64,000 bases of DNA, from contig CAXARO010000949.1 in NCBI GenBank assembly GCA_963971305.1, positions 62,001 to 126,000 of the forward strand. Reading direction: 5' to 3'. A program made the position numbers and the translations under genes. A model generated the notes under the pieces. That model worked only from the letters and a program-made list of their open reading frames with translations. It was not told the DNA's origin and made no database searches. Shown here one piece after another: positions 1 through 10,046 of the stretch. The stretch is from Arcuatula senhousia. Its lineage: Eukaryota > Mollusca > Bivalvia > Mytilida > Mytilidae. Positions within the stretch are counted from its first letter, which is position 1. The number at the start of each line of letters is the position of its first letter.

Positions 1-534
1 ATATTGTTCTAAACCAAATTCAGTCTTTAATTGTTTGTATAAAAATAATTTAGAATCATCGGTCAAGCTGGCTAATTTCTGCATTATTATATTTTTGTAG
101 TTATCTTCTATTTTTTGTTTAAAATTACTTTTTAATTTATTTTTAATTTTCAAAAAGGGTTTGTCCAAATTCTCAAATTCTGTGATATCTAATTCACATT
201 CTTCAAAAATTTTGGAAGCAAGGGTGTACCACGAGTACATTCCTTCATTGTGTAGATTTTTGTTTACAATATATGCTTCTTTTAACAAAGGGTTAATCTT
301 TTCAGAGTTTAGTCTGCAAAAATACATCATTACTTGAGTTTTAATGAAACTTTCAATAGGCAATCTACCAAGCTCTGACTTTGATGAGATATTGCATGTC
401 GTTTTTTTAAACCTTGCAGACATGAGTGCACTTTCAGTTTTTGAGTCCATTGAATTGCAAACAGGAACACTCATTACAGTGTGATTATTGCTGGAGTTAC
501 AGAGGATTATATTGAAATGTGTTTGTTTGTGCAT
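1..534 (-). mobile_element. LINE reverse-transcriptase polyprotein, C-terminal fragment (runs off the window)
   Basis: Read on the minus strand, an open frame of 178 codons starts at an ATG at 532-534 and continues past base 1, so its 3' end is missing. The stretch LGRLPIESFIKTQ, then NPLLKEAYIVNKNLH, then YSWYTLASKIFEE, matches the layout I know from the region after the reverse-transcriptase core in non-LTR retrotransposons: a 'lgr.Pi...ik..m..f..rl' block, then a Trp-containing helix block, then a basic stretch and '..Y..lK' near the end. The catalytic domain is not in the window. It could instead be a host gene recruited from such an element. The sequence is Lys/Asn-rich like its AT-rich surroundings. 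Confidence 0.55.
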
Positions 535-1139
535 GTATTTATATATGTAAGTACATTAATTAATGATTTTTTTAGTTTTTCAATACATTTCAATACCTTT
601 TTATTGACTCAAAAGTTTAAAAATTGCTAAAACTGTACATCCTAGATAAAAGAAATAGAATGGCAAGTAAATCTCTTTGCAAACTCTTAATCTACATGCT
701 ATTGAAAAGCTACAATTATTTTTTTTTTATATTTTTTATCTATAATTCAATGTGTAATCATGCAGAATAAATGCAATTAGCAATTCAACAACAGTTCTAA
801 TGCTGATTTGGCAAAGCATGATTGGATAGACTTTGTAATGCATACCCCCCAAAAAATTGTTCAGTCATAATGTGAAAGCAAGCCAACAACCCTTTTATAT
901 ATATCTCCCCATCATATAGTTTGGGGCATAAATCAGTTGTACCAAATGCCTCATGCACTTTACTGTTTTTTTTTCTGCATGGCCATGAGGTGGTGGTATG
1001 CTAATAATGCCTTAAATTATTAAAACTTAGGTCTTTATTTTTTGCTGTTGACACATAGGTTGGAAAAGATAATACAAATTTTAGGAAACTTCTTTTCTTA
1101 AGGAAGTTTGAAATAAATCTTAGATCAACAGCATCTCCA
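535..1139. other. AT-rich intergenic sequence
   Basis: Homopolymer T and A runs and several short broken frames. No gene, hairpin or terminal repeat is recognised here. Confidence 0.5.
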
Positions 1140-1540
1140 TGAAGAACCTTCAATTATGCCTGATTGAATCCCATGTCTAATCCTTATGGATTTATTACTA
1201 AAAATCCATATGGATTGTGAAAAATTCCATATGGAATAAGAACAAAAATTCATATGGAATCCATAACCGTTTTATATGGAATCAATAATCTTTTCATATG
1301 GATTCCATAACCCATTTATATGGAATCCATATGATTTATGCAAATGAGTTCATAACAACTTATGGACTAATTTAAATATTTCGGCTGAAATTCCATACGG
1401 AATCCATAACCATTCCATATGGATCCATAAGCATTCCATATGGATTGTTCAATAGAAAACTGATCAGTCTTTATGGAATTTTTGTTTAATTTCCATATGG
1501 AATCCATAACCAATCCATATGGAGCTTTTCGTACGGGTAG
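1140..1540. repeat. Palindromic CCATATGGA short-repeat array
   Basis: More than a dozen copies of CCATATGGA / ATCCATAT / ATATGGAATCCATAA are packed into about 400 bp in both orientations. The NdeI-like core CATATG is itself a palindrome. The copies are diverged and irregularly spaced, so this is a degenerate short-unit repeat and not a clean satellite. It ends about 180 bp before the promoter-proximal repeats of the nuclease-like gene. Confidence 0.75.
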
Positions 1541-1719
1541 CAAAAGTATAATAAAAATAAGAATGATCTCAGATTTTAGATAGTTTACATTTTGTTCCGG
1601 GCTTTTAGTTAATCATGTCTATCAGTCGTGGGAATAGAGTATATTGTATAACAATTCATTGAAAAGTTTCTCGAAACCGTTTTCTCACTTGATTGTTAAA
1701 GATAATTTTGGTTAAAGTC

Positions 1720-1805
1720 GGGCCGACTTGTCTTATAGAGGGCCGATTTGTCCTACAGACCGGGCCGAGTTGTCCCGGGCCGACTTGTCTTCGGGTCGAG
1801 TTGTC
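1720..1805 (+). promoter_or_regulatory. Five tandem GGGCCGACTTGTC boxes upstream of the nuclease-like gene
   Basis: Five copies of a 13-bp word (consensus GGGCCGACTTGTC, with A/G and T/C variants) lie at about 1720, 1740, 1762, 1777 and 1793, the last ending 40 bp before the proposed start codon. They form a GC-rich island in an AT-rich region. Position suggests a proximal promoter or 5'UTR element. It could equally be a dispersed repeat; no transcription-factor match is claimed. Confidence 0.45.
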
Positions 1806-1845
1806 TGGCATTCCGGGTTACACATTTTAGGCACCACCTGTAATG

Positions 1846-1941
1846 ATGGCGTCATGGTCTGGAAATTGTTATAAATCAGACTCGGCAAAAAGACACCATG
1901 TGGACCGGGCATATGATGAAGACTTGCGAGATATTAAGTTT
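1846..1941 (+). CDS. Exon 1 of nuclease-like gene (start codon)
   Basis: The exon starts at the second of two adjacent ATGs; the second has A at -3 and G at +4. It encodes 32 residues beginning MASWSGNCYKSDSAKR and ends at a full codon (phase 0) before a strong donor, TTT|GTAAGT. The next exon at 4310 also opens in phase 0, which supports the join. The five GGGCCGACTTGTC boxes lie directly upstream. Starting at 1843 would add one Met. Confidence 0.6.
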
Positions 1942-2218
1942 GTAAGTCATTTTTCAGGCCTGTCAGTGTCAAGTTTTTGAGATGACCATGCGTGAGATTT
2001 GGTAAAAACCCGGGGTAAAAAATGCAAAGAACAAAAGATCAAAGAAAAATGCTGCCAATTTGGTTGCAAGATGCGCGAGTCTTGACAGGCCTGATTTATG
2101 GGCAGAGCTTGCTGGCCCATTGTAACAGCTAGCTTTTTTGCCGCGGCATAATAAAATCTAGACATGTAGTAAATCGCTGGCTAGACAATATTATAATCGT
2201 ACTGGCTACGATTACCTG

Positions 2219-3002
2219 GATTTACCTGGAAAAGTAAAAAAAAAAAAAATTATTGTTACCTGACACTGGAAGTCAAACTACAGTACAAATCGTGTCACGG
2301 ATCCGGACCTGCTTTTATGGAAGTAACAATAATATTTTTTCTTATTGTTACCGCGCGTAATTGTTACCTGAAAAGTTAGAATTGCGTTATTCACTAGAGG
2401 AATTCGGGAAAACTTAGGCAATTGAAAAATTGCTTGAATTACAGCATTAAAAGAGACATATTTCGTATGTAATTTAGAAGTAATGTTCGTCCTCATGGCA
2501 GATGCAAGTGTAATGAGAAAATTTTCCCCTTCAGTCATGTCAGTTTAAACGGAAATCTCGGATGCTTTGAATTTATATTTTTTTAGCCTTGCATTGGCGA
2601 ATACAGAAGGGATAAGAACCCCCCTTTTCTCCAAATATTTTTAAATTTTCGCGTAGATTGTCTGCAAAATCGACCTGTAACCCACTCTTATATCCCAAAG
2701 AAGCCAATAAGTGTACCCCCCCCTTTTCGAATTACAAATACATTATTATTTGTTTTTATTAAAATATTCGTATTTTTAGAATTCCAAATCATTCTTAAAA
2801 TACTATACAAATTTAAACAATCAAATGCAAAATTTTAAACATAATAAGGTAACAATAACGTCGGGTAATAATACATTGTAGGACAAATGTGTACTTCACA
2901 TGTAAAACAGGTCCGTTCCCGTTACACGGTTTCCATTTACTCCGTTCTTCCGGTGTCAGGTAACAATAATTTTTTTCTAATTGTTACTTTTCCAGGTAAA
3001 TC
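2219..3002. mobile_element. Terminal-inverted-repeat element (about 784 bp) in intron 1
   Basis: The left end, GATTTACCTGGAAAAGTAA followed by an A run and TTATTGTTACCTGACAC, is mirrored at the right end (GTGTCAGGTAACAATAA, T-rich run, TTACTTTTCCAGGTAAATC). The inverted repeats are about 54 bp long with few mismatches. The words GGTAACAATAA and GTTACCTG recur inside. No transposase frame is seen, so it is probably a non-autonomous DNA transposon; the superfamily is unclear because no clean target duplication was found. Confidence 0.7.
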
Positions 3003-4309
3003 TATCCAGTGCCTATTTTAATTGAAGCTTCTATCAAACATTTCGTGGTTTGATTGCTTAAATGTGTTAAGGCGATAAAATGTCTTTACCGCTTCCATCG
3101 AAGAATAAACTTTATATCTTCGATATAAATAATATGGACTATATTTCGTGTGTACATCATGTATAATTTAATGCGTAGCATAAAGGTGGTTGTAATTCAA
3201 TGGTGGGATTCCCATGATTCTCTTTGACGAGATATAGGTCATTGGTAACAAATATACAGGTCAAGTATGGCAACCTCCACGGATGTATCGTCGCTTCAAA
3301 GCTAAATGCCCTTTATGAACGAACAACAAATCTCTTTCACATCGATGATATCCCAGCATCATAATATGTTCACTTAAAAATGTTAAAAGGCCTCGATGAC
3401 GCCTGGCTATAGAAAACTGCTCATTTAGTTGAAAGAAAGATATCTGTGCATTGTGTATCAGTGACATAAATGTGTAATAAGTGTGCATAAATCAAATGAT
3501 TTTCCGCTCTAAATATAGATCCTATAGAACGCTCTAAAATTTTTAAACTATATTTTTCGAGTAGAGGGTTAATTTTACATAGGTGATTTTTTAAATTTAA
3601 TATTTGTGAGCCTAATTTATTGTCATTTTCTTTAAATAAAAATTCCGTAAAGTCAGTATCAATGAGTAACATCGGGAAAATTCCGTCAAGTCAGTATCGT
3701 CATTGATATATAAATACATGTATTTATATATCTATGGTCTCATATAAGACCGTTTAAAGTTAACAGATTGTTAGCAGCAATTGCCTAAAAAAGCTTAAAA
3801 AGCTTATACATTGTACAAAATGTAAACAAGCTGTTATTTTCTAGTGTTTCCTGGAGCCCAAATTAGCGTGGTCTATGACGCCCTGCCGTATTTTTTGACG
3901 CCCTGCCCTTTTTGTATAAAAAAAATTGACGCCCTAAGCAACTTTAAGACCGGTTTGACTTCTACTTCCTGTTTAGGGCCCGATGGATATAAAAAATGAC
4001 ATATATGGACATACAAATTTTCTTCAAGCTTTTCTCATAAACCGTACATGCGAATGATTTGAAACTTGGTAGGATGGTTCAGCATGACCAACTATACATC
4101 TGACCTTTTAGACCTTTCGGACGTCTACTTCCTGTTTAGGGCTGGACCGTTTGAGCGGATGGGATCGGTGTCTCATGGACACATTCTTTCTTTATTGTTT
4201 CTAAATTATATTCAAGTCATACATTTTGTACATGTAGCCAGTTATCAAAATTCTGGTGATATTATTAAATCTGGTGTAAACACATATTATTACTACCTTT
4301 TTTTTTTAG
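3003..4309. other. Remainder of intron 1
   Basis: AT-rich sequence without a supported gene. About 3990-4210 is a fragment of the repeat that is better preserved at 27560-28140; the shared words are CTTCAAGCTTTTCTCA, GATTTGAAACTTGGTAGGATGGTTCAG and GACGTCTACTTCCTGTTTAGG. A short minus-strand frame at 3421-3672 has no recognisable homology. Confidence 0.5.
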
Positions 4310-4658
4310 GGATGGATGACTAATTACAATCAGAGGGGTTTAGCTGTTAGAATAGTTTGTCCACCAAACACTGAAGACGAGATAGGACATGTTAAATTTT
4401 TAACTCGAGAAGTGGAAATTGACAAAGCAACACACTATTCATGGATAGAAACGAATGAATACACTTTTGAAGAGTTTAAGGACCATGTTAAAAGTGATGT
4501 GAAGGAGTTTGAATGGCCTAAATTGCCTGGTAAACCATGGGATGAAATCAATGCCTTCATGGAAGAGATGCAGTTTAGATACGAGAAAATCGATGGCATT
4601 GAACAGTGGCAAAATGTTTGGTCATTAGGCATTAGGGACAAAATCAAGGTCTCAGCAG
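4310..4658 (+). CDS. Exon 2 of nuclease-like gene
   Basis: A T-rich acceptor (TTTTTTTTTTAG) precedes GGATGG, and the donor is CAG|GTACAT. The 349 bases are open throughout and encode 116 residues, ending in phase 1. The content is acidic and aromatic, with motifs such as FEEFKDHVK, DVKEFEWPKLPGKPW and EQWQNVW, and typical protein-coding amino-acid composition with no low-complexity. I see no known domain in this half. The split codon is completed by AA at the start of exon 3, giving Glu. Confidence 0.75.
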
Positions 4659-4860
4659 GTACATGTAGTTTATGTATTACCCATTCTCCTTTGTCATCAC
4701 TGTCTATCCGTCCACCTTCATTGTTGTCATTGGCATCCATTTACAAATATATATACATGTATCATGATTATAACAGGTTCTCCATTAACCCTTGCCATGC
4801 TGAATTGTTTCACTGTGTACATATAGCCACTGCTGAATTGTTTATGAAAAATAGTATTTT

Positions 4861-5876
4861 TGTCTCGCCTTTGGGAAGCAAAAATGAGACTTAGGTATTG
4901 CTTTACCTGTTTACCGGCGGCGGTGGCGACGACGGCGGCGTTAACAATCTTGGGTAAGGTTTTATGAGCACCTCCATATCTCAAGAACTAGTCCTAGGTT
5001 GATGAAACTTGGTATGCATATGCCCCAGTAGTAGCTTGGTACATCTGCATCCCCATCTTTTGACCTTGACCTTGATTTTGCGGTTGAGTGACTTCATTTT
5101 TCAATACAATGTAATGGGCTGGGGAAGGTTTTATGAGCACCTTCATATCTCTAGAACTATAAGTCCTAGGTCGATGAAACTTAGTAATAGTGTGCTCCAG
5201 TGGTAGCTTAGTACATCTGCATCTTCATCTTTTGACCTTGACCTTGATTTTCCGGTTGAGCAACTTAGACAATTTTCAATACATTATAATGGGCTAGGTA
5301 AGGTTTTATGAGCACCTTCATATCTCAAGAACTATAAGTCCTAGGTGGATGAATTTCGGTATGCATATTTCCCAGTGGTAGCCTAGTACATCTGCAACCT
5401 CATCATTTGACCTTGACCTTGATTTTCCGGTTGAAAGACTTTGACAATTTTCAATAGGTTACAATAGGCCAAAAACTACTTTGTAAGACTTTTGTGGACA
5501 ATGATTTGAGAGAAAAGTATAATAGCTAGGCTTCTCATATTTGGTATATAGACAGTTGGGGTTATGTTCTATGCAACACAACCAATGCTGTGTGACCCTG
5601 ACCCCATTTTCATGGTTCAGTGACTCCGTGAACTTAGAGATGTTATTTCGGGCCAAAAAGCTACTTTGTAAGACTTTTGTGGACAATGATTTAAGAGAAA
5701 AAAATACATGTATAATAGCTAGGCTTCTGATATTTGGTATATAGACAGCTGGGGTTATGGTCTATGCTACGCACCCCATGCCGTGTGACCCTGATCACAT
5801 TTTGATGGTTCAGTAACTCCATGAACTTAGATGTTGAAGGTGGTTGATTTTAATGATGGTGCCGGCAGGCGAGACA
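4861..5876. mobile_element. TGTCTCGCCT...AGGCGAGACA element with internal tandem units
   Basis: Begins TGTCTCGCCT and ends AGGCGAGACA, a perfect 10-bp inverted repeat. Inside are three tandem units of about 172 bp (starting near 4953, 5122 and 5296, each with GGTAAGGTTTTATGAGCACC). Two different tandem units of about 185 bp follow (near 5468 and 5651, each with CTACTTTGTAAGACTTTTGTGG). A GGCGGCGGTGGCGACGACGG stretch lies at the left. It has no coding capacity and is probably a MITE-like element. Confidence 0.65.
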
Positions 5877-6596
5877 TACTTTTAGTGTCCACACTTGTTT
5901 ATTATGTTTAACCCTCTATCTGGAAAACTGTACAAGATATCTGAAAAAATTAAATTGCATATGATTTAGCACACCAAGATCTACAATTGATATAATTGGG
6001 TCAAAGTCCTATGACCATTCTTTATAGTAGTTTTTCCTCTTAGACTGTTAAAATTGACCATTTTCAGTATATTTCATCCAATTTTCCAAATGTGTCTCCT
6101 CTGACACCATTTTTCCAATTTTAACCAAACTTTGTATAATTATCTATTAGTATTTTGTGCTTAGAACATGTAGAACTGATGTAGTGATTTTTGGTTTGAC
6201 AAAAAAAACATTGCTGCCATGGCCAAAAATAGAACATAGGGGTAAATTGCTGTTTTTTTGCAAATATTTCAAAAACGGTTACAGATATCAGAATTTTTGA
6301 AGGAAACAAAAATGTTCAGTACCTCAAGATCTACCTGCCCTGACATTTTCAAGAAGATCCAACAACAAATGTAGGAGTTATTGCTCTTTTTAGCTCACCT
6401 GACCCGAAGAGTCATGTGAGCTATTGCCGTCACTTGCCTCCGTCGTCCGTCCGTCCGTAAACTTTTTCAAACGTTAACTCCTCTGACACCATAAGTCCAA
6501 TTGTAACCAAACTTGGTATAGTTGCTTATAAGCATTAGGTGCTTAGAACTGATTTACGGATTTTTGATTTTTCAAAAAACATGGCCGCTATGGCTA

Positions 6597-7248
6597 ATAT
6601 GATTTAGGCATTGCCTAGCTGCGAGCACAGCATAATGACTAAAAGTTTATGCTTACATGTTTATATATGAATGGTTTCATGTGAAAGGATATAAGACAAT
6701 AAAAGATAAAAGAATGTTAGCTTCTTTCAGGGGCGAATTCGGCAATTTGAAAAGGATGATTATTCCAGGTGACGAATCAGTTTTTGGGTTTTTTTATTTG
6801 GGTGGGGGGGGGGGGGGGGTGATTTATGAAAATTCACACGAAATAAAAACGATATTCCACCGGGAGTCCTATATCCCTTCTAGATCTATGCACAAGTGTG
6901 TTTCAAATACTTCAAATTAACTTTCGGCAAAAAAGCGCAATAAAGCGTGTATAGGCTCCAAATTTTCAAGCAAAAATGATGACGTCACCTCACATTATTT
7001 ACTGCATTGTATTTCATAAATTAAGATGCTCGTTACTATTATACTATATTATTTTTAAAAAAGTATATTTTCTTCTGATTAAAACGCATTATATTTTTAA
7101 GATGCATTAATAAAATTCACGTCGCACCAGTTGCATTTCCGGTACATGAAAAATCATAATCAGCATTAGGCAAATTTTTCGCGGTAACAAATACCGTAGA
7201 GCTCTCCGCTCTCGCGGGCACAAAGTGCCCGCTGACGAGCTGTGCTCG
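6597..7248. mobile_element. Insertion into a family A copy, ending in a GC hairpin
   Basis: The family A phrase GCCGCTATGGCTA | AAAATAGAACATAGG is split here by about 650 bp of unrelated sequence, so this is an insertion. GCGAGCACAGC near the left end is mirrored by GCTGTGCTCGC at the right end. A perfect GCGGGCAC-AAA-GTGCCCGC hairpin lies near 7215-7233. A G17 run lies near 6804. No coding frame is recognised. Confidence 0.55.
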
Positions 7249-10046
7249 CTAAAAATAGAACATAGGGGTAAATTGCAGTTTTTTGCAAATAACTCAAAAA
7301 CGACTACAGATATCAAAATTCTGGCAAAGGGTAAAATTGACCAGCATCTCAAGATCTACCAGCCCTGAAATTTTCAAGAAGATCCAAAAACCCATGTAGG
7401 AGTTATGGCCCTTTTTCTGAATTTTGCACTTATTATGCTATATATCTTGAAAACTATACAAGATATTTTAGAAATGTTAATTGTATATTGTTTAGCACAT
7501 CAAGCATGTCAAGATCTACAAATTTTGTAATTGGGTCAACGTTGTCAAATCATTGCTTCCAGCAGTTATTGCCCTTAGAACGTCAAAATTGACCATCCTT
7601 ATAACATTAAAAACGTTAACTCCTCTAACACCTTAAGTGCAATTGAAAAAAAAAATAGAACATAGGGGTAAATTGCAGTTTTTTGCAAATAACTCAAAAA
7701 CGACTACAGATATCAAAATTCTGGCATAGGGTAAAATTGATCAGCATCTCAAGATCTACCTACCCTGAAATTTTTAAAAAGATTCAAAAACCCATGTAGG
7801 AGTTATTGCCCTTTTTCTGATTTTTGTGTGTGAATTTTGCGCTTATTATGCTCTACAATGTATATCTTGAAAACTACAAATGTATATAAGATATTTTAGA
7901 AATGTAAATTGCATATTGTTAAGTACATCAAGATCTACAAATTTTGTAATTGGGTCAACGTTGTCAAATCATTGCTTCTAGCAGTTATTGCCCTTAGAAT
8001 GTCAAAATTGACCATTTTCACACTATTTCCTTATAACATTAAAAACGTTAACTCCTCTGACACCTTAAGTACAATTGGAACCAAGCTTAGAACAAATGTT
8101 CATTGGCATTAGATGCATAGAACTGATGTAGGGATTTTTGATTTGTCGAACAATATGGCCGCCATGGCTAAAAATAGAACATAGGGGTAAATTGCAGTTT
8201 TTAGCTCACCTTACCCGAAGGGTCAAGTGAGCTATTGTCATCGCCATGCGTCCGTCGTCCGTCCGTTACTTTTTAGCTCACCTGACCCGAAGGGTCATGT
8301 AAGCTATTGGCGTCACTTGGCGTCCGTCGTCCGTCGTCCGTCCGTAAACTTTTTCAAACGTTAACTCCTCTGACACCATAAGTCCAATTGAAACCAAACT
8401 TGGTGTAGTTGATCTTTAGGGTATGGCCTACAAAACTATTGTTCGGATTTTTGATTTTTAAAAAAACATGGCCGCCGTGGCTAAAAATAGAACATAGGGG
8501 TAAAATGCAGTTTTTTGCAAATAACTCAAAAATGGCTACAGATATCAAAATTCTGGCAGGATAAAAGTGATCAGTACCTCAAGATCTACCTACCCTGAAA
8601 TTTTGAAGAAAATCCAACAACCCATGTAGGAGTTATTGCCCTTTTTGTGGATTTTTTGCAAATTTTACACCCGTTTAGCTCAATATCTTGAAAACTATAC
8701 TAGATATTTGAGAAATTTAAATTGCATATTGTTAAGCACATCAAGATCTACAAAATATGTAACAGGGTCAACGTTGTAGGACCTTTCCTTTTAGGAGTTA
8801 TTGCCCTTAGAATGTCAAAATTTAGCATTTTAACAGCATTTCCTCATTACATTGAAAACGTTAACTCCTCTGACACTTTAAGTCCAAATGGAACCAAACT
8901 TGGTATAGTTGTTTATTAGCATTAGGTTTATAGAACTGATGTGGGGATTTTTGATTGGTCTTAAAACATGGCCGCTGTGGCTAAAAATAGAACATAGGGG
9001 TAAATGGCAGTTGTTTGCAAATAACTCTAAAACGGTGACAGATTTCAAAATTTTGATTGGAAACAAAAGTGATCAGCACCTCAAGATCTACCAGCTCTGA
9101 AATTTTAAAGAAAATCCAACAACCCATGTAGGAGTTATTGCCCTTTTTGTGGATTTTTTGCAAATTTTGCACCTGTTTAGCTCAATATCTTGAAAACTAT
9201 TCAAGATATTTGAGAAATTTAAATTGCATATTGTTAAGCGCATCAAGATCTACAAAATTTGTAAAGGGTCAACGTTGTAGGACCTTTCCTTTGAGGAGTT
9301 ATTGCCCTTGGAACGTCAACATTGATTATTTTAACTGCATTTCCTTATTTTGAAAATGTTAACTCCTCTGACACTTTAAGTCCAAATGGAACCAAACTTG
9401 GTATTATTGTTTATTATTATTAGGTGTATAGAACTGTTGTGGGGATTTTTGATTGGTTGTAAAACATGGCCGCTGTGGCTAAAAATAGAACATTATGTTA
9501 AACTGCATTTTTTTGCAAATAACTCAAAAAGGGTGACAGATTTTTAGATTTTGATTGAGAACAAAAGTGATCAGCACCTTTAGATCAACCATATTGTCAG
9601 ATGACCCCCTTATTAATCTTATGACCCTTTCAACGTTTAATAGATTTTGCCTTATAACCTTTACTTCAGGCACATATGTCAGGTGAGCGATTAAGGCTCC
9701 TGGGAGCCTCTTGTTCAAAAATCTTCTCCTCTGAAACCACTGAATGGAATTTTTCAAAACTTGGTCCAAGTATTAATCAGGGCATGATGTTTAAAAATTG
9801 TGTTCGGCTTTATGATTTGTTAACAAACATGGCCGCTGTTACTAAATATAGAACATAGGGTAAAATCACATTCAAAGACTTATAACTTGAAAACTAGAAC
9901 AGATAGAAAAAATCTGAAGGATCTTAGGCTCTTCAGAATCAAAAGCTCTACATGTTCAAGAGTCTCCATTGGGTTGAAGTTGTTAGATGATCCCTAATAG
10001 GGGTTATGGCCCTTTTAAGGTCAAAAATAGCGTTTTTTCATGTTTT

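Noticed and set aside
3421..3672. Minus-strand frame with NPLLEKYSLKILERS
   Set aside because: A faint resemblance to the LINE tail at 1-534 was considered, but there are no shared motifs in order and no splice support.
4435..4740. Minus-strand frame opposite exon 2 of the nuclease-like gene
   Set aside because: It is the antisense shadow of a well-supported plus-strand exon.
6800..6822. Long G run as a G-quadruplex regulatory site
   Set aside because: A single G homopolymer inside a nested repeat; nothing links it to a gene.
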